Origin: Candidatus Cloacimonadota bacterium
GTDB lineage: Bacteria; Cloacimonadota; Cloacimonadia; Cloacimonadales; Cloacimonadaceae
DNA length: 33,088 bases
Direction: 5' to 3'
Assembly (NCBI GenBank): GCA_029565595.1
Contig: JAKQNV010000037.1
Coordinates: 1-33,088 of the forward strand
Positions 8,593-17,731 of the stretch are shown here, piece by piece; position 1 is the stretch's first letter, and every line of letters begins with the position of its first letter. Both the position numbers and the translations under genes were made by a program. The notes under the pieces are model-generated. The model worked only from the letters and a program-made list of their open reading frames with translations. It was not told the origin of the DNA and ran no database searches.

Positions 8593-10014
8593 ATGGACAA
8601 GACCAAACTCATGGACCAAGTGAAAAAACAGGGGATCAAAGCGATCGACCTGAAATACTGCGGCCTGGACGGGCGCTGGTATCACATCACCTTCCCCGCG
8701 CGCAGGCTGGAAAAGGTTTTGGAGCGCGGCGTGCCCTTCGACGGCTCATCAATTCCGGGCATGCGTTCCGTGGAATCGGGCGACATGGTGCTGATGCCGG
8801 ATATCGAAACCGCGCATCTCGATCCGTTTTATGAAGTGCCGACGATGCGTTTCATCTGTTCCATTTGCGACGCCGACACGCGCATCGGAGTGAAGAAAGA
8901 TCCGCGCAGCGTGGCGCTCCGGGCGCAGGAATTTTTGCTGGCCACAGGGATCGCCGACCTCAGTACCTGGATCCCGGAACTGGAATTCCACCTCTTTGAC
9001 ACCGTCGAATTCAACAGCGACGAATTTTCCTCCGGTTACACCGTCACCTCCGCCGAACACAAAGACGCGCTGCCCTACGATTTTGAAGACGATGACGCAG
9101 TCGCACAGATAGGCCGCAAAGGATACCACATGGACACGCCTTTCGACCGTTATTACGAGATCCGCCAGGAGATCGTGGACCGCATCGAAGACCAGGGGAT
9201 CCGCGTCCGCTACCACCACCACGAGGTCGGGCTGTCCTCGCAGCAGGAGATCGAGACCGAACTTTTGGCCTTCCCCAAGATCTGCGACGACACGATGGTG
9301 ATGAAAGACATCATCCGCCGCACCGCTCTGGAATACGGACTCACGGCGACTTTCATGCCCAAGCCGGTGTACAATCAGGCCGGAAACGGCATGCATTTCC
9401 ACATCATGCTGCAAAAGCGCGGCCGCAACATTTTCTACAAGAAGGGCGGCTATGCCGACCTTTCTGATAACGCGATCTGGTTCATCGGCGGCGTGCTGAA
9501 ACACGGGCGTTCGCTGGTGGCCTTAACTAATCCCAGCACCAACAGCTTCAAGCGTTTGCTGCCGGGCTTCGAAGCCCCCGTAAAACTATTCTACGGCCTG
9601 GCCAACCGCAGCGCTGCCATCCGCATCCCCAAATACGCCAACACGCCGGATAGCAAACGGTTCGAATTCCGCACCGGCGACGCCACCTGCAATCCCTATC
9701 TGGCCATGAGCGCCATGCTGCTCGCGGGTTTGGACGGCATCCTCAACAAGATCGATCCCGGCAAATACAACCTCGGGCCTTTCGACGACAACGTTTTCGC
9801 CTGGAGCGAACAGAAAAAGACCAAGTTGCTCTCCATTCCGACCGACCTGAAAGAGGCCATGCATTGCCTCGAGGAAGACCACAAATACTTGTTGCTGGGC
9901 AACGTCTTCAACGAAGAGCTGATCGAGTCCCACATCAAACACAAACTCCTTGAGCACGAAGCGGTTACGAACAGGGTCCATCCCCACGAACTACTGCTCT
10001 ATTATAATCTGTAG
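8593..10014 (+). CDS. glnA: Glutamine synthetase, type I
   Basis: 'PFDGSSIPGMRSVESGDMVLMPD', 'PKPVYNQAGNGMHFH', 'NRSAAIRIPKY', 'RFEFRTGDATCNPYLAMSAMLLAGLDGI'. Confidence 0.93.
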   Translation: MDKTKLMDQVKKQGIKAIDLKYCGLDGRWYHITFPARRLEKVLERGVPFDGSSIPGMRSVESGDMVLMPDIETAHLDPFYEVPTMRFICSICDADTRIGVKKDPRSVALRAQEFLLATGIADLSTWIPELEFHLFDTVEFNSDEFSSGYTVTSAEHKDALPYDFEDDDAVAQIGRKGYHMDTPFDRYYEIRQEIVDRIEDQGIRVRYHHHEVGLSSQQEIETELLAFPKICDDTMVMKDIIRRTALEYGLTATFMPKPVYNQAGNGMHFHIMLQKRGRNIFYKKGGYADLSDNAIWFIGGVLKHGRSLVALTNPSTNSFKRLLPGFEAPVKLFYGLANRSAAIRIPKYANTPDSKRFEFRTGDATCNPYLAMSAMLLAGLDGILNKIDPGKYNLGPFDDNVFAWSEQKKTKLLSIPTDLKEAMHCLEEDHKYLLLGNVFNEELIESHIKHKLLEHEAVTNRVHPHELLLYYNL

Positions 10015-10077
10015 TTTTCGGAACGGTTATTGCTTGTAAGGCTGGCAAAATCCCACTCTACTTACAGAGGTAAGTCC

Positions 10078-13000
10078 ATGAAAAGTATGATGCTCATACT
10101 CTTGTTGAGTATTGGCGTGTGCCTCGCTTTCGCTTCAACCGGTGAATACGTACCCACTCAATACAAACAGGCTTTTACCATCACGGCTAAAAGCGCCGAT
10201 CATATGGATATCCGGTTCACCCTGCCGGAATACAATGTTGAAGAAATCCAACAGGGCGATCAGGTTTTTCACCGCGTCATCATCCCGGATACCGGCAGCA
10301 CCTTGACCAGCGGACTTCCGCAGCTGCCGACGATCAGTATGACCCTGGCCATCCCGCGCCAGGGCGGGATCCAGATCCAGGCCCTTTCCTCACGCCAGAA
10401 CCAATTGACGCAGTTTCACGCCTATCCAGTCCAGGAAGGCGACGATCTGGAAAGCCCCAAGTCCTTCGTGATCGATTCTGATTTTTACGCTTCCGGTTCG
10501 GCCTATCCCGCGGCGGCGATCGAATACAGCGATCCCATGATCCTGCGCGATTTCCGCATCGTCAACGTGCAGATCAATCCTTTCAGTTACGATCCCGTTT
10601 CGCAGGCGCTGACAGTGCGCGAGAGCGTGGATTTCCGCGTCAGTTTCACCAACGAGCCCGGCATTAATGAGCTGGAAGGCGAGCTGGTCACCGTGTCGCC
10701 GGCCTTTGCCAACCTCTACGAATCGTTCATCCTCAATTTCGACGATTACCGGTCCGCGCTTTACGCCCACACGCCTCCGCGCTACTTGATCATTTACGGC
10801 AACAACACCGATCCGAATTTCGTCAACGCTTTGAACGACTATGTCCTCTGGAAACGCCAGAAAGGCGCCAACGTCGATCTGGCCAACACTTCTTCCGGAT
10901 CGGCGGGCAGCTCGACCACCACGATCAAGGCCTATATCCAGACGGCTTACAACAACCCCGACACGCGCCCGGATTTTGTCGTCCTGATCGGCGACACCAG
11001 CGGCTCCTACACCATTCCGACCTACACGGTTTCCAGCGGCGTGGGCGATTATCCCTACACGCATCTGGCCGGCAGCGACGGCTTGGGCGACGTTTTCATC
11101 GGCCGCATCTCAGCGGAGAATTTGTCTCAGTTACAGACGCTTTTTGCCAAGATCTACCTCTACGAAAGGGACCTCAACCTCGATACAGCCCAGTGGCTGG
11201 ACCGCATGCTGCTGATCGGCGATTCGGCCCATTCGGGCGTCTCCACCTATTACGTGAACAAATACATCAAGGAACGGGCGCTCTTCATCAATCCCAATTA
11301 CACTTTCACCGAACTGCTGCAGTCCGGGCCCTCCGTCTCGGCGATGAACACCGCGCTCAACCAGGGCGTCGGTTTTATGAACTACCGCGGCTACATCGGC
11401 ATGAGCGGATGGTCGCCTTCCGAGTCTTCGCTAACGAACGGTTTCCGTTTGCCCCACGCGGTCATCATCACTTGCTCCACTGGCAATTTTGGCAGCACCG
11501 GCACCACCGAGTCGTTCATCCGCCTTGGCACCGCGGCCGCCCCCAAAGGCGCCGTCACCGCGATCGGCATGGCCACTTCCAGTACGCACACCACTTTCAA
11601 CAACTGCCTCAACTGCGGGATTTTCTCCGGCATCCTGGGCAACAACATGCGCACGATGGGCGAAGGGTTGCTGCATGGCAAGATCTACCTTTATCAGCTT
11701 TTTGGAGTTTCCTCGCCCTCGAACGCCACCAATTTTGCCCACTGGTGCAACCTCATGGGCGATCCCACGATGGAGGTTTTCACCGGCATTCCCGACCATT
11801 TCAGCATCACGGTGCAGGACAGCATTCCGCTGGGACTCAGCCTGCTGGATATCGCAGTGCGCAATGGCGACGACGTATCTGTGGAAGGAGCCTGCGTCAC
11901 CATCACGCAAAACGGCTCGATCATCAGCCGGGGCTACACGGACTCCGACGGCAACGTGATCATGGTCCTGCCTCAAGCGATGACCGCTGCCAATTGCACG
12001 ATCACGGTGTCCAAGCATGATTTCAAACCGCTGCAGCAAGCGATCGGAGTTTCCAGCACGGGAACCCTGGTCCCGGGCTCAGTGGTCGTGGACGACGACA
12101 ACACCGGTTCGTCAGCCGGAAACAATGACGGGATCATCAACGCCGGCGAGACTCTCGAAATGCTCTTTGGCCTCACCAACACCGGAACTGCCACGATCAG
12201 CGGGATCACCGGCCACGTGGCCACCAACAGCCCTTACGTGACTTTCTCCGATTCGCTGGTCACCTACGTACCCATCGCCGGGAATTCCCTCGGTTTCAAT
12301 TCCCTGCCTGTGGTGATGCACATCGATCCCGCGGCCCCACACGAAGCCATGATCCGGATGCATTTGCTTCTGACCGACGACATGGGCGGGACCTATAACG
12401 TTTCGGAATTCCTGCAGATCCACAATTCCAAGATGATGTTCAACTCCTGCCTCGTGACCAACGGCGGCAACCAGGTCCTCGATCCCGGCGAAACAGCCGG
12501 TTTCACGGTCACGGTCAGCAACATCACACCGACCACAGTGAGCAACATTTACGGAAGGCTCTACAGCCTGAACGACCTGGTGTCGGTCACTGACAATATT
12601 GCCTACTACGGCGACCTGCTGCAAAACGTGCAGGTCACTCCTTCCGCAGATATGTTCGAGCTTTACGGGCGTCCGATGCTGCTGCCCGGAATGATAATTC
12701 CCATGCAGCTGAAATTGTATAACGACGCCGGATTCGCGCAATGGCTGGATTTCACGCTCACCATCGGAGTGGTGGACGTCCACGATCCGCTCGGCCCGGA
12801 TGCATACGGTTATGTCATTTATGACGATCAAGACACCGAATACGCCGAATGCCCGGTTTACGACTGGGTTGGGATCGCACCCGCGGAAGGCGGCGTCGGC
12901 ACCCCTCTGGCGATCACGGATTCCTATTCCAGCGGTGACGAAGGCGACCAGGTTGGTTCCGATCCCCTGGAGGTCGTGACGCTGCCGTTCCCATTCCAAT

Positions 13001-15534
13001 TCTACGGGCAGACCTACAACCAGATCACCGTCTGCTCCAACGGTTTCATCGCCATGGGCGTTTCGGCCAATCCGGAATTCCGCAACGGGCGTTTGCCCGG
13101 CGCCATGGGACCCGGACCGATGATCGCCCCGTTCTGGGACGACCTTGCCACCGTGGCCGGATCGGGTATTTACACTTGGTTCGACCGCAATAACCATGCT
13201 TTCGTGATCGAGTGGTACAATCTCAAAAACGGCCACAACGGGACTTCCACAGAGACTTTCCAGGTCATCCTCTATGATCCTTCGGTGCACGCAACCTCGC
13301 TGGGAGACGGCCCGATCAAATTCCAATACAACACCTTCAACAACGTGAACTCCCAAAGCGGTGCCGAGCACGGAAACTTCGCCTCCATCGGGATCGAGGA
13401 CGCGACAGAATCCATCGGCCTGGAATACAGCTTTAACAACCAGTATCCCACTGCCGCCTCGCAGCTCGGAAACCAACGCGCCCTCTACATCACGAACGTT
13501 CCGATCTATCACGAGGAAGCGCACGTAATTCTCGGCGAGACCTACATCGACGACGCCAACGGCAACGGCGTCTGCGAGCCGGGAGAGACGGTTTCCCTTG
13601 GCGTGCAGCTGCAAAATATCGGCAACATGGTCGCCAACAACATCGTTGCGACCCTCACCACGGAAGACACGAACATCACCATGGTCAGCGATTCCACCAG
13701 TTATTATCCCCTGGCCGGCGATGCTTACGGAGTGAACATCAATCCTTTCATTTTCACGGTTTCACCCACTTGTCCGAACGGCACGGTCGTGAATTTCGTG
13801 TTGACCATAGTGGCCGGCGAAGATACCTGGACGCGTAACTTCAGTTTGCGCGTGGACGCCTCGGTGATGATGTACAATTCTTTCATGGTTAACGACGCCG
13901 ACGCCAATTACAACGGCATCATAGATCCGCTGGAAACTGTAAAGATCATCATCAACATGAACAACCACGCCGATGTCCAGGCCCGTGACGTGCAGGCGAC
14001 GCTTAGCACCGCCAGCCCGGACGTGATCATCAGCGAACCGATCATTACTCACAACACCATCGAGGCCAACGCCGTGATGCAGTTCGTTTACGAGCTGCAG
14101 TTTATCGGAACTGCTTCCGTGGGCAATTATGTGCCTTTCCAGTTCAACGTTTCGATGTCCAACGGCCTCCCCGTGAACACAAATCTCATGATCCCCTACA
14201 ACATGGCCAACATCTTCAACGACTTCGAGACCAACAACGGGAATTTCGTCTCTGAAATGGGCTGGGAATGGGGCGTGCCATCGCAGGTCACTCCGTATTC
14301 GGGACAGAAACTCTGGGCGACAGGACTGAGCGGAAATTATCCCAATCTGGTGAATTACACGCTCGTGACGCCGCTCTTCTCGCTGGAATCAGGCAGTGTG
14401 CTGACTTTCCGGCACCGCTACGGCTTCGAGACCGGCTACGACGGCGGCAATATCAGCATTTCCACCAATAACGGAGACACCTGGACGCTGCTGACCCCGC
14501 CGAGCGGTTATCCCTATTCCAATCTGGGCGGCCTGGACGGCGAACCCGGATATTCCGGCAGCATCGCCAACTGGGAACAGGTTTCCATCAGTTTGAACCA
14601 GTATGTCGGCCAGCAGGTCATGTTCCGTTTCCGCATGGGTTCGGACGGAGCCTACACCAACATCGGCTGGTTCATCGATAATTTCGAGCTCAGCCATGTT
14701 AATCAGAAATCCGGATATTTGCACGGAACAGTGATCCCCACCTCGAACACCCCAGTTACGGACGTGCTGGTCATGGCCAATAATTACTACGCCACACACC
14801 CGCAAAGCGACGGGACCTACAGGCTTTACCTGCCCAACGGGACCTTCTCCGCGACGGCTTCGCTGCCCTACCATCAATCCTCCACGGCGAACAACATTGT
14901 CGTCACTCCGGACGATCCGATCCACGTAGCGGATTTTACGCTGATCAATCTGCCCAAACCCGAAGGGATCAGCTTCGATGTGGATAACGACAGCGGACTG
15001 GTCTCCCTGGCCTGGAATCCGCCCTACGACCCGGTTTTGCCGGTGATGACCTACCATGTGTTTAAAAAATTCAATGCCGGTCCTTTCGAAATGATCCAGG
15101 AAACCACCTCCCCAACGTTCAGTGAAACTATTTCCCTGCACGGGCTTTACGAGTATTACGTGAAGGCGGTTTTCCTCAATACGGAAGGTTGTCCCAGCGA
15201 TACCGTGTCCTTCAGTTTCCCCTACGTCGGAGAGGGCGAAGAAACAGCGCCCGGTCTGGTCACCAGGTTGAACGGCAATTATCCCAATCCGTTCAATCCG
15301 ACCACCACGCTTTCTTTCGACCTCGCCCAGGGCGGCAACGTGAAACTGAGCATTTACAATATCAAGGGGCAGCTGGTGAAAGTCTTGCAAAACGGAGTCC
15401 TTGAGCCCGGAATGCACCGTTTGGTGTGGGACGGACGGGATTCAGCAAACAGGACCGTGGCTTCCGGCGTCTATTTCTACCGCTTCGAAACCAAAGGTTA
15501 CTGCTCAACCCGCAAGATGCTGATGCTGAAATAA
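10078..15534 (+). CDS. Very large secreted C25 (gingipain-like) family protein with Ig/CARDB-like repeats, MAM-like region and Por/T9SS-type sorting tail
   Basis: Signal peptide MKSMMLILLLSIGVCLAFA (track start 10030 is longer); C25 core 'YLIIYGNN...PDFVVLIGDTSG...GDVFIGRISAEN...VIITCSTGNFG...GAVTAIGMATSSTHTTFNN'; C-terminal 'NGNYPNPFNPTTTLSFDL...SGVYFYRFETKGYCSTRKMLMLK'. Confidence 0.85.
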   Translation: MKSMMLILLLSIGVCLAFASTGEYVPTQYKQAFTITAKSADHMDIRFTLPEYNVEEIQQGDQVFHRVIIPDTGSTLTSGLPQLPTISMTLAIPRQGGIQIQALSSRQNQLTQFHAYPVQEGDDLESPKSFVIDSDFYASGSAYPAAAIEYSDPMILRDFRIVNVQINPFSYDPVSQALTVRESVDFRVSFTNEPGINELEGELVTVSPAFANLYESFILNFDDYRSALYAHTPPRYLIIYGNNTDPNFVNALNDYVLWKRQKGANVDLANTSSGSAGSSTTTIKAYIQTAYNNPDTRPDFVVLIGDTSGSYTIPTYTVSSGVGDYPYTHLAGSDGLGDVFIGRISAENLSQLQTLFAKIYLYERDLNLDTAQWLDRMLLIGDSAHSGVSTYYVNKYIKERALFINPNYTFTELLQSGPSVSAMNTALNQGVGFMNYRGYIGMSGWSPSESSLTNGFRLPHAVIITCSTGNFGSTGTTESFIRLGTAAAPKGAVTAIGMATSSTHTTFNNCLNCGIFSGILGNNMRTMGEGLLHGKIYLYQLFGVSSPSNATNFAHWCNLMGDPTMEVFTGIPDHFSITVQDSIPLGLSLLDIAVRNGDDVSVEGACVTITQNGSIISRGYTDSDGNVIMVLPQAMTAANCTITVSKHDFKPLQQAIGVSSTGTLVPGSVVVDDDNTGSSAGNNDGIINAGETLEMLFGLTNTGTATISGITGHVATNSPYVTFSDSLVTYVPIAGNSLGFNSLPVVMHIDPAAPHEAMIRMHLLLTDDMGGTYNVSEFLQIHNSKMMFNSCLVTNGGNQVLDPGETAGFTVTVSNITPTTVSNIYGRLYSLNDLVSVTDNIAYYGDLLQNVQVTPSADMFELYGRPMLLPGMIIPMQLKLYNDAGFAQWLDFTLTIGVVDVHDPLGPDAYGYVIYDDQDTEYAECPVYDWVGIAPAEGGVGTPLAITDSYSSGDEGDQVGSDPLEVVTLPFPFQFYGQTYNQITVCSNGFIAMGVSANPEFRNGRLPGAMGPGPMIAPFWDDLATVAGSGIYTWFDRNNHAFVIEWYNLKNGHNGTSTETFQVILYDPSVHATSLGDGPIKFQYNTFNNVNSQSGAEHGNFASIGIEDATESIGLEYSFNNQYPTAASQLGNQRALYITNVPIYHEEAHVILGETYIDDANGNGVCEPGETVSLGVQLQNIGNMVANNIVATLTTEDTNITMVSDSTSYYPLAGDAYGVNINPFIFTVSPTCPNGTVVNFVLTIVAGEDTWTRNFSLRVDASVMMYNSFMVNDADANYNGIIDPLETVKIIINMNNHADVQARDVQATLSTASPDVIISEPIITHNTIEANAVMQFVYELQFIGTASVGNYVPFQFNVSMSNGLPVNTNLMIPYNMANIFNDFETNNGNFVSEMGWEWGVPSQVTPYSGQKLWATGLSGNYPNLVNYTLVTPLFSLESGSVLTFRHRYGFETGYDGGNISISTNNGDTWTLLTPPSGYPYSNLGGLDGEPGYSGSIANWEQVSISLNQYVGQQVMFRFRMGSDGAYTNIGWFIDNFELSHVNQKSGYLHGTVIPTSNTPVTDVLVMANNYYATHPQSDGTYRLYLPNGTFSATASLPYHQSSTANNIVVTPDDPIHVADFTLINLPKPEGISFDVDNDSGLVSLAWNPPYDPVLPVMTYHVFKKFNAGPFEMIQETTSPTFSETISLHGLYEYYVKAVFLNTEGCPSDTVSFSFPYVGEGEETAPGLVTRLNGNYPNPFNPTTTLSFDLAQGGNVKLSIYNIKGQLVKVLQNGVLEPGMHRLVWDGRDSANRTVASGVYFYRFETKGYCSTRKMLMLK

Positions 15535-15581
15535 ACTGAAATAGCTGTCGCGACCGCGTGTCGGGCAAGCTGGATAATCAG

Positions 15582-15615
15582 GCCCCGGAAGAGATTCCGG
15601 GGCTTTTCTTTTTTC
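15582..15615 (+). terminator. Rho-independent terminator after the C25 gene
   Basis: GCCCCGGAA-GAGA-TTCCGGGGC then TTTTCTTTTTTC. Confidence 0.88.
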
Positions 15616-15741
15616 GGTATTGGGGCGGAATAGCCTTTCTTTTTTTTGTTTGTTTTTTGGTATTCCCACTGTCCGGAATCCTCCAGCAGAGTGGGGAAAT
15701 CCCTGAAATCACCACCCTTTCGCCCTAGTATGCAGGCGTTT

Positions 15742-15812
15742 ATCAAGTCATTATCAAGCCTTAATCAAGTCTTAATAATTAACGCTTGATTAAGGCTTGA
15801 CTAAGAAGTGAT
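15742..15812. repeat. 71-nt element E3: ATCAAGTCATT/ATCAAGCCTTA/ATCAAGTCTTA, 5-nt centre, inverted units
   Basis: Direct reading: inner 16-bp perfect inverted repeat TCAAGCCTTAATCAAG/CTTGATTAAGGCTTGA; three 11-nt units per arm, outermost degenerate. Confidence 0.8.
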
Positions 15813-15828
15813 CAAGGCTTGGACGCAA

Positions 15829-15975
15829 GGGTGCTTGGGCACCAGCAACGGAATGGCTTGTGTTGCAAACGGAAAAGGAATAAGATTGTCATTGCCCCAA
15901 GATCTTCCTGCGGAACAATTCGGTGTGCAGGAAGGTCAGTCGAAATTGCCATTCCAGAGCACCGTAAAAGCACCC
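15829..15975. other. Long-range imperfect inverted repeat / structured intergenic region
   Basis: GGGTGCTT-13-GGAATGGC (15829-15857) inverted as GCCATTCC-12-AAGCACCC (15948-15975); nested GATCTTCCTGC/GCAGGAAGGTC (15901-15911/15927-15937). Confidence 0.5.
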
Positions 15976-16001
15976 AGTCAGGCGGAAAACAACGATTTTC
16001 C

Positions 16002-16030
16002 TTGACATTTTGGAAATTCACAAAATAAAG
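16002..16030 (+). promoter_or_regulatory. Candidate promoter for the 16064-22423 operon
   Basis: TTGACA, 17-nt spacer, ATAAAG, about 34 nt before the ATG. Confidence 0.4.
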
Positions 16031-16063
16031 TGCAGGAAACGAAATTGGCGGTAATGTCACAGC

Positions 16064-17731
16064 ATGATCTCGATCTTCATTGACTACAAGCTGACCCGGT
16101 TCCAGCATGAGATTAAATATGCTTTCAGCTTTATTTTCCAGACGCTTGGCTACAGTTTTTGCTTCATCTCCGATACCGGCAAGCTTAAGGAAAATGATGT
16201 CCTCATCATCTACGGCTACACCGATCCCACGGTCGAGGAACTGAAAAGCATTGCCCAGCATTACATCACCATTTTCATCCAGAGCGATCCCGATCTCTTC
16301 GATCCCAAAGCCTACAACGTCGAAAAACTCCGCCGTTCGCTCAAGACCATAAAACTGCTCTCGCAAACGCCGGTGATCTCGGTGCGCAAATTCGACTATC
16401 CAGCTGAAAACTACTCCGAATCTTCGATCCAGGCTGGCAAGATCAATTTCGACCTTGTGGGCAACGTCTTTTTCCACCTCGCCAATCTGGAAGAGCAGAT
16501 CGACGCCACCCGCGACGCGGAAGGCTGCTATCCCGAAGAATCCAGCCAGTTCGACGCGCATCGCGAAACGCCCTACGTGGATAATCTGCTTTGGCTATTG
16601 GACAGCATGATCAAGGAACACACGCGCACACGCGGGATCTATATCGTCCAAAAGCACTACTGGCCTGAGGCGCAGCAAGCCGCTGCCACGCTCTCCCACA
16701 GCGTGGACAATTTGCAGAAATGGAATTACTCGTCGCTGTTTTTATCAGTCGCCACCGACCTTGCGATGCTGTTCACTTTGAATTTCAAACAACTTTTTCA
16801 CACCCTGGCTGGCAAGATCCGCTATCTCTTCACCAATTACGAACAGTACTGGAATTTCGACGAGTTTCGCGCCCTTGAAGAGGATTCCGGCTTCCGCAGC
16901 ACTTTTTACGTAGCCGCGGATAAAGATGAATTTATCAATTACAACCTCGACGATCCGGACCTGCAGGAGGAGATCCAGCTGATCCAGCGCGGCGGGGGAG
17001 ACGTCGGCCTTTTGTTGACTCCGGTAAAAATGAACCGCGACGATTTCGTCACCCGCAAGCAGATCATGTTGCACCAACTGCACAAGGAACAGCTGGGGAT
17101 CCGCCAATTAAACTACAAGATGAATGATATCTTGCGCGACCTGCATAAAAGCCTCGTCCCGGGCTTCAGCCAAAGTTCCGCGCGGAAAGAAGTTCCCGGT
17201 TTCGTCAATGGCGTCTCGGTTCCTTACCAGCCCTGGATCTCCGGCTTGAAGGCCGATTTTTGGGAACTGCCGACGGTGTTCCACCACGACCAGCTCAAAA
17301 TCAACAATTTCAAAGTATTACAGCTGGATGCCGCCAAACAACTCTTTAAGAAATTCCTGCACAACACTATGCGCACGCGCGGGGTCTGCGGTCTGGATTT
17401 CAGCCTGGCCAGCTATACCGACATCCATTACTGCCCCAAGCTTTATACCTATATCCTGGCTATGGTCAAAGCCGGCAAATTGTGGGTTCCGACCGCGCAG
17501 GAACTTGTCAACTGGTGGGAAAAACGGATCCGGGTGACCATCGAGGAAGGCGAATTCGAGATCAGCGTCTATTTTCCGGACGACCTCGACAACATCGCCC
17601 TGCAGATCTATAACGACCCCAAGATCAAAGAGATCGAGGGCGTTCCGGGCAGGCTGGAAAACGGCCTGGTGCGATTCAGCAACGTGAAGGCCGGCTCCAT
17701 CGCCGTGATCCGCTTGAGCAGGGAAGTTTGA
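16064..17731 (+). CDS. Polysaccharide deacetylase-like protein (DUF7033-type architecture)
   Basis: 'ATLSHSVDNLQKW' in the position of the usual SHDVD motif, 'GVCGLDFSLASYTDIHYCPKLYTYILAMVKAGKLWVPTAQELVNWWEKR'. Confidence 0.55.
   Translation: MISIFIDYKLTRFQHEIKYAFSFIFQTLGYSFCFISDTGKLKENDVLIIYGYTDPTVEELKSIAQHYITIFIQSDPDLFDPKAYNVEKLRRSLKTIKLLSQTPVISVRKFDYPAENYSESSIQAGKINFDLVGNVFFHLANLEEQIDATRDAEGCYPEESSQFDAHRETPYVDNLLWLLDSMIKEHTRTRGIYIVQKHYWPEAQQAAATLSHSVDNLQKWNYSSLFLSVATDLAMLFTLNFKQLFHTLAGKIRYLFTNYEQYWNFDEFRALEEDSGFRSTFYVAADKDEFINYNLDDPDLQEEIQLIQRGGGDVGLLLTPVKMNRDDFVTRKQIMLHQLHKEQLGIRQLNYKMNDILRDLHKSLVPGFSQSSARKEVPGFVNGVSVPYQPWISGLKADFWELPTVFHHDQLKINNFKVLQLDAAKQLFKKFLHNTMRTRGVCGLDFSLASYTDIHYCPKLYTYILAMVKAGKLWVPTAQELVNWWEKRIRVTIEEGEFEISVYFPDDLDNIALQIYNDPKIKEIEGVPGRLENGLVRFSNVKAGSIAVIRLSREV

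Noticed and set aside
12112-13614. Long antisense ORF (500 aa) opposite the C25 gene, and similar ones (19721-20836 minus, 14389-15417 minus, 26951-28114 minus)
   Set aside because: Shadow ORFs opposite strongly supported genes; compositions reflect the complement of GC-rich codons and show no recognisable domain.
15808-16028. Short overlapping ORFs (65 and 69 aa) in the structured intergenic region
   Set aside because: No RBS or recognisable domain; they coincide with inverted repeats and a promoter.
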